DNA from: Sphagnum compactum
Lineage: Eukaryota > Bryophyta > Sphagnopsida > Sphagnales
Assembly: GCA_965153455.1 (NCBI GenBank)
Contig: OZ234498.1
Coordinates: 17,298,001 to 17,362,000 of the forward strand
Length of the DNA: 64,000 nt
Direction: 5' to 3'
Shown here: one piece after another, positions 27,932 to 40,900 of the stretch
Numbering within the stretch: position 1 is the first letter of the stretch
Layout: every line of letters begins with the position of its first letter
Notes under the pieces: generated by a model
The model's input: the letters and a program-made list of their open reading frames with translations, nothing else
Told to the model about the DNA's origin: nothing
Database searches by the model: none
Position numbers and translations under genes: made by a program

Positions 27932-30900
27932 GTGTGACAAACTTAATATTTTTAATTTTTAGTTGTTTGCAATGTAGATGGAAATGAACCTTGTTTTAAA
28001 CCAAATGACGCTTTAACTTTTCAAAAAGTTTCAAACAGAATGCTTATAAATCCCAAAAAACCCTTATCAAATCCACACCCAAGTTTTTATCAAATAAAAT
28101 AGAAATTAAACCTTTCCAAAATAAAAAAAATTGAACAACAAGGGATTTTACAAGGTGCACAATCACAATAACATGTTCCACAACAAAAATAATTAATGTT
28201 TGAATTTTCATGTTTTTGTGTATGAAAAATGTATTAATGTTACTAATTTTCAAAATATTTTTACATGATATCTTTTGTAATATATTATGAAAACAAGGGA
28301 AATAAGTTGGATCAAATTTAATAAATAAAAATAGCACACATAAAGCATTAGAACTAATGATTTTGGTTTTTTTTCAAATATAAAGTTGTGAAATGTTTTC
28401 CAAACGATGGAACCATGTACAATAATTATTGACACCATATGATAATGATATGTCATGATCAAAAATAATTTTTTTGACCATTACATAAATGATGGATCTT
28501 TTATCCATCACCTCGTATAACCAATCATTGTTTTCCACATCATCTTAATAAGCATTCCACAAAAAGAAATTTAAAATTTTATGATTTCATATATGACTAA
28601 TTTTGTAGTCATATTGAACATTATATTACTAAAAGCCATCACTTCGATGAAAAAAATTGGTAAAGGATGACAAGAATGATAGAACGCATGTGAAGTTGTG
28701 GGGGTGCCTTCACGCAAATTCAATACTTCTATTAAAACTTGTTCAAATTGCTTCAAGAGTCATCCTATTGCAAGAGATTTTTGAATTGAAACATGTAATT
28801 GTTCTTTGTTATGGAAAACAACAATAGTTGACCCTACAAGGTTGTGTTCCAAAGTCTTCAAATTTGGGCAATAGCTTAGGTTGTTGTCGATACCCTATTC
28901 CTTGTGGTTCAACAATGTGTGTTGAATCAGTCAAGAATATTGGTTATTTTATAATGCCCTTGTTGTCACCTTATCACTTGTATGTCAATTCTGGGTAGAT
29001 GGTTTGGCACTTGATTTCAATGAAACCTAGGATTTTGATGTAAAGCTTCAAGTCTTTCAACCAAACATGCAAAAATAAGTGGTACAAATCCTAAACCCTT
29101 TCTTTTCATTTATGATTTCTTTTCAAAAAACCAAAATTCACAATATGTTGGCATTGATGTTATACCCCACTATAAAGGGGTTGGGGTTGATCATTTAATA
29201 TGTTGGCAAGAAAAAAACCCATCAAATTGCAAATAAATATGACTATCAAGTATTGCTTCTACTCCTTCTTTGTGCATACAATTTTTTAAATCCAAGTGAT
29301 GTAGGTGCCCAAGCTCTTAGCTTTATGCCATGAAGTTTTAAAACCATTAGTCTATATGACATTTTGGAGTCTAAAGAAAAATGGCATCATTTTAGAAGAA
29401 AGAACAATTGAATCATTTCGAGATCAAGAAAATGATAAGAAAAGAATGTCAAGATCTATTGGCACGGTGAAATTACATGAACAACATTTTTCTTATGGGT
29501 GGTTATAAGGTAGGGTGGTTCATGTTTTCCGTCACAATGCAATTTTTTGCAAAATGTCATGCATTTACATGCTACTAACATGCCATAAACTCAACAATAT
29601 ACCAAATTTGTGATTATATTTAAATTTTCAACTTGAATGAAAAGACATATTTATAAAAATATGTACGCATAAAATATATAGTAATGGATTTTTGAAGTTG
29701 AAAAGTATGGATTAGTTTTTTATCTTCACCTCTCTATACATCCATTTTTATATATGGATTTTATTTGGGATATTTTATAAGGATTCAACGTATGATATAT
29801 CAAAAAAACATTAATTAGAAAAATTCATGAAAGTGGAAGATGACATGACCCAAAAAAAAAAGAAAAAAAGAGGAATTAACTAATAAAATTGGGCTTTTCA
29901 AGTTGGACAAAACATTTTGAACAAAATTTGCAATTCCTTGTATTGTGTCAATTTTTTAATTTTTTTGATGGGTTGTGTTTACTTTAAGTTGCGATGTTAA
30001 ATTTACTTTTTTTCTTTGTTGCAAAACTTGGTATAATGGAATAATGGGGCAATGGAGGTTGGAGCTTTTAAACCTTAAGCCTAGGATATGGTAAATTCTA
30101 AAAAATTGCTAGAATTCATGTTAGGGTTTTTTTTTGTATGCCACATTGCTTTAGGATTTTCTTGCACCCTAAATTTAGGGTTTTTGGGCTTTGAATTTTG
30201 GGACTGAAATACAATGTTTTAGGGGTTTCAAATAGGTTTCTTGGGGGATTGGAATAGGGTTTTTTTTGGGTCTGAAATATATTTTTAAAAGATCTAACTT
30301 AGGAATTTTTTGAGAATCTGAAATAGGGTTGATGGGGGGTTTCAAATAAAGTTTCTTTGGGATTTGAAATAGGGCAGATATGAGAGCCTTTAAGGATGAC
30401 AAGAGGCCATTCAAGGTGATAGTTACAATTTTGAAAACCGTTGACATGGGACCACATGGAAATGACAGAAAAAAAAAAGGTTCTAATCCTTCATAAAGAC
30501 ATTTAATGTAGATTAGGGCTTAGAAATAGGCTAGTTTGTATTAGTGTAGATTTTAAAAACATGTTAATCATTTTTTTTCTTGGAATAAAAGTTCAATTTT
30601 TTTCTGTATAGTTCATTTTACTATTTTGAATCTTAGAATTGGAATTGGAGATTACCCAAAACCAAGGATTATGAAACCAAGAATTAAAATCGACCAACTT
30701 GAAAATTTTAAACAATCAAAACAAAAGCCACCACCTAATTAAAAACGGGAACCAGAACCAGGTCCCATATTTGGAAAAATGAAAAACCAAAACCAAACCA
30801 AAACTAATCCCTTGAAAAATGTTAAGAACTGAAATTGAGGGCTCCCACTAGAACCTGGGAACCAACCAACTCTAATTGGTACTTCTCCTCATCTGGTTTC

Positions 30901-31180
30901 TTTGCTTTGGATGCCTGATTTCTCCCATCTGGTGCTTGGTGGATCTGGTTGTTTCTTCTTGTGAATTGTATGAATCCATCTTGATCAATCACCAAGTTAG
31001 GCCTTTGATGGGGTCTCTGAACTGGGCATTTTTCCATCTGCTCTCCTGACTAGGTCATTCCTTCAATCCTGGTCTTCTCTTTGTCCTTACCCCAGGTCAT
31101 CTTGCTCAATCGCTTCTTATTCCCCCCACTATCAGTTGTGTTGCAATTGTCGTTCCTTTTTGGTACTTCAATTTTATGTT
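27932..31180. other. AT-rich intergenic DNA with degenerate GGGTTTGAAATAGG tract
   Basis: No gene was recognised. At 30170-30385 a short G-rich phrase (roughly GGGATTTGAAATAGGGTTT) recurs in degenerate form about six times; a 90-codon minus frame across it is a by-product. At about 30610-30880 lies an AGAACC/GGTTC-rich patch ending at ACCAACCAACTCTAAT, similar to other hAT-like ends. The 29100-29500 stretch has a somewhat coding-like texture but matches nothing recalled. Confidence 0.4.
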
Positions 31181-31283
31181 CATTGATCTTCTCCCCATGT
31201 GTATTGGTCTATCTCCATTGATATTCTCCCCATGTGTATTGTCCTATCTTCATTGATTTTCTCCTCATGTGTATTGATTGTTA
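31181..31283. repeat. 35-bp tandem repeat, three units
   Basis: Units start at 31181, 31216 and 31251, each opening with CATTGAT and carrying TTCTCC-CATGTGTATTG. The period is exactly 35 bp with a few substitutions. It is a small minisatellite. Confidence 0.8.
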
Positions 31284-31645
31284 CTACTTGTTGTGGGATT
31301 CTTTCCTGTCAAGGTGTGCACAATCTTCATCAGATGTTCCAATCCCATGCAGGGATCTTGTTCTAGAAAATCTTTGAAACTAAGGGTTTGTACAAAACCA
31401 AAAAAACCATTTTCAGAATCAAACCAGAGGTTTTAACAAGTTTTCATTTCAAAAAAATAAAAATAAAAATGGAGTCAAATTAAGGTTCTTTTCAAGATCA
31501 AGAACCAGACAACATAGGTGTTATATACCTGTCTCAAGCCAGTGGAAAATCAGACACAAGACTGGTATGAAAGGTGTAAATAAGACCCAACATCAAAACC
31601 AGACTCCTGTGAAAAATTTGAAAAGTGAGAGGACCAGGGGAGGAT
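31284..31645. other. Non-coding spacer, AGAACC/CCAG-rich
   Basis: No gene is seen. Repeated CCAGA, ACTGG and AAAACC words occur, as at 14870-15030. Confidence 0.35.
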
Positions 31646-31849
31646 GTTAAATCAGCAATGGTCCTTGTCCAGACCATATCCTAAGACACACTAATAGACA
31701 ACACTAACACACATCTTGGTGCTGCCCTCTTAGTGTTGTCTATTACACACCCAAAAGGTGGAAAGCAGGACCCGAAATTTGTGTCTGGGTATCATCCATC
31801 AGACCAAGGCAGAGAAGAGAAAAAAAGGACCCTGGATTGCTGATTTAAC
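31646..31849. mobile_element. MITE-like element with nested inverted repeats, 204 bp
   Basis: The left arm GTTAAATCAGCAAT (31646-31659) is the exact reverse complement of the right arm at 31836-31849. A further GGTCCTT/AAGGACC pair follows, offset by 4 bp. In the centre, AATAGACAACACTAA (31693-31707) pairs perfectly with 31730-31744 around a 22-nt loop. GAGGATG occurs just left of the element and again about 10 bp to its right, so a target duplication is possible but not clean. There is no coding content. Confidence 0.65.
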
Positions 31850-34018
31850 CTTCTCTGAGGAGGATGCTGGTATAATGTATATTCTTCAAAAGTCAATTCC
31901 ATGCCAACATTCATTTATACCTTAGAGGACTTGGATAATCTCAAGCCGCTGCCTTGCGAGAGCATTACGCACAGCACTGGATGGTAAGCGATTTTGATTG
32001 TGGTGAATTTTTGCTATTATGTGATTTTCTTGAGAAAATTTGGAAAAATGTGTTTTTTGTCAGTGTAAAATGTGGTTTATGAGCAGAAAGAACATGTCAC
32101 TCCCCTGCCAGGCGAAGCCACTTGCCTCCTCTCCCTAAGGTCTAAGCCAAAAGCAATGATTGCAGCAAGTTTGGTTGATTAAAATTAAGATTGAAATTTG
32201 GGGACAGTAATAATAATTATCACACCATTGTCTGTAGTTGCCTGTTTCCATTGATGGGATTCAATTTGTGGGGCCCAATTTTGTGTTCAATGTTTCTGTA
32301 GTTTTCTTAATGCTCTCCTAGCACCTGTAACAACGGCATGACACTCTCTTATTAAAAAGGTGTCTGAAAAAGGAATGATATTGGGCAGAACAGTACTGAA
32401 TACAGAATACAAACTCATCGCGTGATGCAGGCTTGCTCATGCCCATGTGAAGTCTTATTAGCCTCTTTACAGGATGGGTGTCATAACGATTTTGTTTTGG
32501 TCCCACTGACAGACCTGATGAACACTGATTGTTACCTTGGAATGTGCTAGACCCTGTGCATCAGTGATTGATTTCACAAGAGTGGCTCAGGAATCATGGT
32601 ATGCTCCCCTCCCTCATTAAACTTTGCAAGCTTGTTGTTTTGTGTCTTGCATGGTTCATGTTCTGCGCAAAACAAAAAGTTTGACATCTCTTGCAAGTTT
32701 CTAATGACATTTGAACATTAGAATCAAAACCACCATGGTAAGGAAGGAAGATTTCGTTATTATCGCTAGCTTACTTGTTGCTATTTGAGAAAATTTTATA
32801 AGTTTTTCATTATTTTCAACTTTTCAATTTATTAGTCAAACCTTGTACAAAAACTAGGCAAGCATCGCAAACTTTTTTTTGACACCCCCACAAAATTTAA
32901 TGGGAAGGATTTTAAATATTTTACCAAAGCATGTGTGCAGGATCTGATATACATTTTTGGCTTGAATTCAAAATGAATTTGTGGGTTGTAGATGGAGACA
33001 AAAAAATTCCCTTATTTAGTGATGTATTTCAGGTGATGATCATCCATAAGCCAATTTAGCCAATTTTTGGCTATTAAAAAATCTGAAAGGAGAAAAATAA
33101 ATTAGGATCCTTGTATGTATATTTTAAAGTCCCTACTTGAACCATGTATAGAAATCTGGTGATTTTTTTTAATGAATTTGTTTCAAATTTTGAAATAAAA
33201 ATGAAAAAATCACATGACAATGTAATTTGCATTTGGTCAGACAATTTAAGGAATGTTCATCACCTAGGTTTCATTTGGTGCCACATTTTGAGGAATGTTC
33301 AGCAGGTATTTGCAGTGTGAAGAATGAGCATTTTTTGGGATGGTCATGGAAAATTTCCTATTTTAGCTGTTACTAGTTCAAACTTGTCCCTGCATAAGGG
33401 GGTGGATTCACTATGTGGATGAACCACTTGTTCACACCTGCCTTGAAGGGCAGAGGCATTTTGCAATGAGTTACTTGTTATGATGAGCAGCTAAGTCTTA
33501 GGTTTGCAGGTGTTTGAATTTCAGTCACCTGACACAGAAACAACAGTACAAGTGCTCCAAATAAAACACAGAAATTATTCAAATTCACTTGTGCCTCTGT
33601 GTGATCAGATCTGGTGGAGATTTTTTCATAAGTATTATTTTGTTGTTGTTTAAATGGACACTCACTGGGTTGTGATCTAATTTCAAAAAGAGTGCAGAGG
33701 ATGACAACAGAATCTTACTGTGCTTGTTAAAGAGGAAGAAGAGAGGAAATGAAAAAACAAAACAAAAACTAAGAGTACATGTAAATGTGTCATAACTCAA
33801 AACCTAGTCTCTTAGTGTGAGGAGGTTGCAAGGTTGAAAATGTATACAGAAATGTTTATGTAACCCCCCCCCTCTCACTAAAATCAGAAAGCATTATGTT
33901 AAAAGCTCCAAATTCCTGTTAATTGTTCTTTGCATTTTGCATGGGTCACATGCAAATTTAAAGACATGCAACATTTAATATTAGTTCAGATAAGGCAACT
34001 CTTCAAAACAAACCAATA
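31850..34018. other. Non-coding stretch, unclassified
   Basis: Composition is moderately AT-rich and more complex than most of the left half. Only short frames are present and no domain was recognised. No promoter or RNA gene could be supported. Confidence 0.4.
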
Positions 34019-34053
34019 CTCCCATTGAATCAGATTGGCTACATAGACATTTT

Positions 34054-34355
34054 TTGGCCTTGCGTACCAAGGCAAGGATATTGTGTTTAGATTCATTAGA
34101 GTATAGTAGCTTAAGGGATTTTGGCCCTTAGGTAATAGGTCTATTTTTATATGAGGATGTTTCAAAGATGATATTTTGGCTTGTGTTGAAACTTGAGATT
34201 AGTTATAGAGTTATAATATCTTGAAGGATTTTGGTTCCTTTTAGAGGATTTTTGAAGATTACGTTTTTGCAGTTTCCATAATTCTTCTTTTGCCTTGAGA
34301 GAGATCCATTTTAATGTAAATGGCAAGGCCACAGTGTGTGACACACCCTTGTTTA
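34054..34355 (+). repeat. Dispersed family A, copy 2
   Basis: The core runs from TTGGCCTTGC (34054) to GGCAAGGCCA (34322-34331), with the shared trailing CACACCCTT to about 34350. The interior matches 8777-9110 closely, including TTAGATTCATTA, ACTTGAGATTAGTTATAGAGTT and AAGGATTTTGG. It sits directly before a copy of family B. Confidence 0.7.
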
Positions 34356-34384
34356 CACATAGGCATATGAGCTTATTGCATGCC

Positions 34385-34710
34385 AGCTTAGGTGGACTGG
34401 TGATCATCCAGAAGAGGAATGAGCCAAATTTGTTGGTACAGGTGACAGGAGGAAGTATAAGATTTTTTAGAATCTTGCATGGTTCTGTCAACCTGTAAGA
34501 ACTCATTGTCTAAATATCATTGTCTAAATATCATGGCTTCTGACTTTTTTTCTCTCAAAATATGGGAACTTTTGTGCATTTTTGCAAAAGAACCCTTTTT
34601 TGTACATGTCACAAGTGATTTTTTTTGGTTGTGACAACGAAAATTTTCACCCAAGAGTTCTTTTTGTTTTGTTGCCACAGTGCTAAATTCCGCCCCAGAA
34701 AAAAAATTGC
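34385..34710 (+). repeat. Dispersed family B, copy 2
   Basis: It matches 13176-13450, starting AGCTTAGGTGG and GATCATCCA and ending CGCCCCAG followed by an A-run. A short internal direct repeat (TCATTGTCTAAATA) occurs at about 34502-34532. Confidence 0.55.
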
Positions 34711-34800
34711 AGCTCATTGAAGAGAATTGCTCAAAAATATTCAAGACTCCCATTCTAACAATCTAATTTGGCCACATAGACCTTTTTTTCACCAAGGCAA

Positions 34801-35269
34801 AAAGCTTATTTCACAAACTCTGTACATTTTCTCCACTTAATAACAATAAACTTTGTCAATGTTGGATATCAACATCAGATCAAGATTTTTTTTTTCAAGT
34901 TATTTTTTATTTTAGATATTTGTGCTTCATGCACCTAACTGTTGGAATCATGAAATATTTTAAGTGAGTATAATTTTAAAAATCTCATTGCATGTGGTGT
35001 TCACCCCAGAGTTGGGGAAGTGACAGTACAATGGGATGATGACGTTGTGCATGTGATATTAAGGAAAATAACATGGGTCTTCTTCACCTCCTATTTAAGT
35101 GTAAACTAGAGCTGGCGCTATTTAGTTAGATTGGCTGACATCTGGGTATGGATCATTAAGGTTGTAGCAACTTAAGTTATTCTGAAGTCGAGCAAAGAGA
35201 TCACAGGGTTATCAATTTCCAACAGTACACAAAGTTAAAAAGAACTGTGCTGATCTGAGGTGTTAGGAA
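34801..35269. other. Non-coding spacer before the CpG-rich island
   Basis: No gene was recognised. Composition shifts from AT-rich to more balanced towards the right. Confidence 0.35.
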
Positions 35270-36880
35270 AGGGCAATGTTGCAAGCAAACCTGGCTATGG
35301 AACGTCTTCACTTGATAAGAACTTTTGGGCGGGTATACATACATGGCGCAAATCGATTGGCGACTTTTGGCCTACGTGCTCAGTCCAATGAAAAACTTAG
35401 TAACGTGAAACAGTTTGTCAGAAATGATAGCCGATGTCGTCTCCCTCCAGGAATCTTATGTGTCGGCCACGTAAAAAGAAGCAGTCTAGTGCATCGCGAC
35501 ATCGTCACGCCGAGATCATAATGTCTGAAACGAACGGCTTCTTCTTGCTTGCCTGCAACAACAAAAAAAACAAAGGAAGAACAATCCGCCTCCACGATAC
35601 TCACACAAGGTTTCTACACCCTATTGCATTTCATTTGACAGGTGATCGATCACATACATCGTGGCTCGGTGGAGATTTTCCTGCATGCTTCAAAAAATCG
35701 ATACTTGCAATTGATTTCGTAATACATAAGCCAGAAGAAGCATTGAGTAGCAGGTGATGAAATCATGTCCGATTTGACAAAAAAGGGAACACAGAAACTA
35801 ACACAACCGAAGAACAAAATACCGAAGAAAACGGTAGTCAGAGATTGGTGATGACTTCATAGAAACTGCCGTGGAAAATATAACGCAATACGAAATCATA
35901 CAACAAACAGATCCTGCCTTCTGAATCCATGCTAAGTTTCAAACTATAAGCATTGCAAAATTTCATACCGCATCCGTTTGCGAAATCCACAAGCCATAAA
36001 AAGTCGCTGTAAAGAAACAAAATTACGATCGCGCGTTTGCAAATGTTGGAGGATTCAGAGGCAGGAGCAATGTACGCATGTCGATTTTCAGAAAATCTTG
36101 AGCTAAAGATTGATAACTTGCAGAAACACTGAAGATGGTGCTAAGAAACGGCTAGTGAAGGGCAGCCACGGCGAGACAATACCAGGAGTACGAGTACGTC
36201 TCGGAGACCCAAGTTGAACGAATTACGAGTGAGAACCGGGTATTGATTACGAAATTCGAAGATCTGTGCGCGGAAGAAGATAAGAGATACAGATAGGATT
36301 CGAGATAGCGACTTCGGATTCACGTTCAGAAACAAGACAAGAGTCACAGATCGGATTCGAAATAGCGACTTCGGATTCACGCTCAGAAACAAGATAATAG
36401 TCACAGATCGGATTCGAAATAGCGACTTTGGATTCACGCTCAGAAACAAGATTTCTGGATCCAGTAAGAGCAAATCCGTTTCAAAGAAAGTAATTGAAGG
36501 CTCTCGGCTCACAGAAGCATTATCGTGCATTGCATGCAGCGCAGTACTTGGGGGAAAGGCTGGTCTAGAGATCGAGAAGGGGAGCAGTGGTACATACCGA
36601 TGTGAGGCAAGCGTGGTCTATCACAATGCTTTGGTGTAGTTACAACTTACAAGCTTCGATTGCGCATCCTTTCTATTGACGTGCCGCCGCATACTGTTTC
36701 TTTGTTGATTCATCTTGCTCGTCCTCTCACTTCGAACTACCACTACAGTTCGTAAGCAATCCAGGAAGCGCACGCGCTTCATGATCTATTAAAACTCCGA
36801 CACCAAACGAATTGCGCGTGTGGTGATGCTTCTCTCAAATAACCCTGAGACATTACAGTTGCTGCTGGCTACGAAGAAGT
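35270..36880. promoter_or_regulatory. CpG-rich island, possible promoter or 5' gene region
   Basis: CpG is conspicuously frequent here (words such as GCGACTTCGG, ACGCGCTTC, GCGCGTG and GTACGAGTACG), unlike the CpG-poor DNA on both sides. This is what an unmethylated regulatory or first-exon region would look like in an otherwise methylated plant genome. It lies about 1-2.5 kb upstream of the MRS2-like pseudogene on the same strand, so it may be that gene's former promoter. A minus-strand 129-codon frame at 36141-36530 crosses the 57-bp repeats and is not a recognised protein. Direction and function are inferred. Confidence 0.35.
36277..36452. repeat. 57-bp tandem repeat, about three units
   Basis: Units lie at 36304-36360 and 36361-36417, with a partial unit to about 36452 and a partial unit from 36277. 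Each carries AGCGACTTCGGATTCACG, CAGAAACAAGA and CACAGATCGGATTCGA with few changes. Because 57 is divisible by three, the minus-strand frame reads a 19-residue repeat containing NPKSLFRIRSV. Confidence 0.85.
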
Positions 36881-37948
36881 ATACTTGGATCGTTGTTCAA
36901 AGCAGGTCTCTCTCTTGAAGGTACTAAATCATCAACACACTTTGAAAAAAATAAAATTCAGTGTTTGTATTCTTGTGAATTGATTCAACTCACAAAAAGT
37001 GCTTTTCTTCTTTTTTTTTCCTCTCTTTGCACCCCTCCTACTTTCAAAGCTTCTAATTTTCTGAGGTTTTGTTCATCTTAAACAATTAAAAGTGTTATAA
37101 AAGTGCCACCTTCAATTTTACAAATCATCTTTGAACTCTAATAGCAATAGAACAACATACAAGGAATTTTTTGAGATGATCTCACTGTTTGTATATTTTG
37201 TGAAACACATGAGATAAAACAGTTATTGTTTTGGTATGCTATGAAACAATGGAATATTGAAAATTGCTCCATTAAATTGTAAGAATATTCTAAATATATA
37301 ATTTAAGTATATATATTCTCATAATGAATTTTAGGCACCCTATTTATATTTAAATTAATTATAAATTTTATTTCCAAATGAATTAGTTGCACTTTATTTT
37401 ATTTTCTGTTCTGTTTGGAAAGAAAAATGGAAGTGACTTCCCTTGCAAGAAACTACCTTAAAAGCTAGAAGATGTTTGAGAGCATGTCTTAGATAATCCT
37501 CAGCACCAAAATCATTAGCTGACTTCTTCTCGTGGAAATTGAGTGAGATCTGATCATAACTAGTACAAGGGATCATGCGGATTGGAGTTCCAATGTTGTT
37601 CATGATCATGCGAGCAGTTGAGGGGTGCAACCAAAGTCTTTGAACTGTGAAGTTCAATGGTGTTCATTGAACATTATACCTCCACCTAAAACATGGTTTG
37701 TGTCAGCGAGAACATGGAAATCTAAGTATTTGTTGAGGTCATATACTAAGTTGAAACATGGTAAAATTTGCACGCTCTTGCATGAAATATATATATCTAC
37801 AGTACAATAACAAGAAGGCATTTAAGTGCAACAAAGATCTAGTGAAAATTATTTGCCACAGACCAATTGATCTCGCAGTTGAGGCGAACTTTTCTGCATC
37901 TGGAGCAAATGCAACAGGACCAGCACATGACACACAGAGAAGCTAGCT
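36881..37948. other. AT-rich spacer upstream of the MRS2-like exons
   Basis: No exon could be recognised. If the transporter gene had a first exon further upstream, it has decayed or lies in the CpG-rich island. Confidence 0.35.
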
Positions 37949-40900
37949 GCCCTACATAGGTGGATGCCGCTCAATGCTGAGGGCAACTCTATGCTGTTGG
38001 AGGTGGACAAGTATGCCACATCATGTACTGTGTTGGTATCCATGCCCACAATTTGCCATCTTGGATCTTCTGTCATATCCAACTACAATTCTTGGGTGGG
38101 AGCAGGCAATTGTCCTTAATCTTGAGGTGAAATTTTCCTTCCAGTTCTCTGATTGTTCTATCCATCCCCAAGTTTGCTAATTACTTTGTAAGAAGAAAAT
38201 TGGACTTCAATTGCTATAATAGGGCTGTGACTGCCACATTAAGGGCATCAAAAGTCTCCTTTGCAATTTTGTGTATTGCACACGGACATGATCAAATCAA
38301 TCTTGTGATGTTAAACAGAATATCAAGGCAATCATAACAGTAGAGTAGGTAATTTCACTGACATCTCACCTAAAATTTGTATATGGTTTGTCTTTGGTAG
38401 TGTCAGTGATCTGTCTCTTCAGTCAGCACAACACTCAGTAGTAGCTGACTAGTCCTGAATGGAATGGAAGCAATTAATCACTCTCCTGAGCTAAATTTTC
38501 AATAGAAAATGGATCAGGATCAATGATAAACATCGATCATTCATACTGTACTTAGTCTGTGAACTGGAATCTATGACAGGTGCCGTTATGGAACCCAAAT
38601 GATGAGTCTGTGATTCCAATTGTACAAGAGTTGTGCAGACAATTGCCTGTGAAAGACATTTACAATGAGGGCTCAAGTTTGGATGACATTGAGGGTGAGC
38701 GCAGGGATGTGAGAAACAAAGAGTGGTTTTGGGAGGACATCAGGGAACAGGAGGCAGATGGTGAGTCATCTCAAAAGCATAATGGTCACCGAAGAATTCC
38801 AGTCTCAGTGTTGTGAACATTTTCTTGCCTCAAAAGTTTCAGTTCTTGTTGAAGGCTGGGAGATTCTAATACATGTTTGTTGCAAGTGCCCTCACAGCAT
38901 TCAGCTCACCAAATTTTCGTGTTCTAGGTAAATGTTGAGGAAATCATGTGACAACTTTGTTCACATCATTCTGAGAAGCAGGAATCAAGCAACCTGTTGC
39001 CATGTTAACTGAGCAGAATTTGATCTTCAGTACGACCATTCAAGTTTTGTGCATTCAAGGTGGCTTTAGAAGCCATTTGCAGCTTCCTTGATGCCACACA
39101 CAACTAAGTTGCAGACTGCCGCATAACCAGCTCTGGATGAGCTAACTACAGAGGCATGTAGACTCCGGGCCTACACCATGTCTGGTGTCCTGTCTGTCTA
39201 TCCTTGGAACTTTCTGGTTTCTCAAATCTTGAGCTAGTTTGACAACCATCTGCCGGTTAAGTCATCTGGAATTCATGGTTGACAGTAGTGTTTTTTCTTC
39301 ACACAATTTGTTGAGGACTATAGATGATGACCCCTCAATGCTTGATAACTTGCTGGATGTCTTAGGTTCAACAGTCATATCATTTGTTCATGTAGACTAA
39401 ATAGAAGATTTGGCAGATTGTAACACATGTTTCCATCCAGACTTGCAATTTTTGGTTCCAATCTCTATGTTCTTGCATACAGATAAGCAGTCCAAACTTG
39501 GATCAAGAAAATTGAAGAGTGGCATGACTAGGCTTACATGAGTGTCATTCTTTCTAAACATTCTCTTACTTGTTACCTGATTGTTACAGAGGAAGTATCT
39601 ACATTCTCCTAGTTTGATTCATTCCACTCTCTTGCCAAAATCAGCAAAATAAGGCAGAAACATTATTTATCCATTCCAAGTACTTATCACCTACAATGGA
39701 GTGAATATTCTTCTTTCATCTGGTTGCTTGCTCAATCTGACATTGTTCTTCTCACAGGAAAACTTTGTCAGCTGGTGTCTGAGGACTATAATCTCTCCTT
39801 AAATGCAGGTAAGAGAGGAGTTGGAATGGTTGTTCAATGATGATGGTGATATGGCAGACCTCTTTCTAACAAGCAAGATGCTTAGTGCTGCATCCCCTGG
39901 CATGGGGTCATCTACTGCACCAAGTTTTGATTGAGCATCTGCAACAACAGGTGGCATTCATTTGAGGTGCCCCAGTAGAGCAACCATTGTGACAAGTTAC
40001 CTCAATGGTGCAACGTAAGCTATGTATGATGTGGAGAAGCTAGAAATGTCGTTGGAGGTATCTTAAAATAACAACATTGTTGTCAAATTGCAAGCTTCAG
40101 ATGTGAACTTTATCTTAGTCTGCATGGTAAGACCTCTTCATTGGACAAGTTTATTCAATTCTACTGTACAGGGTTTTTTCTTCATTGGACGTTGGTCCAT
40201 TCTTCATTGCAAGTCTTTAGTTCTAGGGTAAGAGTTGTGACAGGGATGTCTGGGAGTTCTGTTAAGTCATAACTCTCTCACAACCCCTAAGGTGATTTTT
40301 TGTTCTAAGTTCTTCCTTCTGAGAACAACAGAGCAACCATGGTTTAGTAGTCTGTATTCTGGTATATGAGATTAGTGGTCAAGACCACTACCTGACCTGT
40401 GTACCTTTATGAGGCCAAGGCACACAATGTAGTGCCCTTGGTATTTTGCATGGCTTAGGAGTTTTCTGTTATAATTGTACTCTTTGTAGCAAGTCTTGTT
40501 CTGTCTAGTGGATGTTGATCGTTCTCATTCCAAATTTTGCTTCTCTGTATATTCATTTGGGCAAAACCATTGCTGGAACAGAATCCAATGAGAAGGATTC
40601 TTGGTAATATTGAAGTGTTTTCAAGTAATGTGGCAGAGCTTGAAAGATATGCTGGACGGTGAACTTGTGTATTCATTTACTAAAGCTCTAGCGATCACAG
40701 TTAGGGCATGCAGCTGAAGGATGTTTCATGTTGACTGACATGTAATCTTGGCCCTGAGTGCAGGCATAGATAGAGTTTCATGCAAATTGATGGCACCCTG
40801 AACAAACTTACAGCAGTTACATCATCTCCTCCTAACTTTGTGTCATGTTTGGACTATGTAGTTCTGAGGGCACCATTCAGAGGAGAGTCCAGCAGATCTA

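Noticed and set aside
31181-31283. Regular 35-bp repeats as a CRISPR array
   Set aside because: Units are directly adjacent with no spacers, in a plant-type genome. It is a minisatellite.
36141-36530. 129-codon minus-strand frame, the second longest in the window
   Set aside because: Most of it is the in-frame reading of a 57-bp tandem repeat. No family is recognised, so it is not called as a gene.
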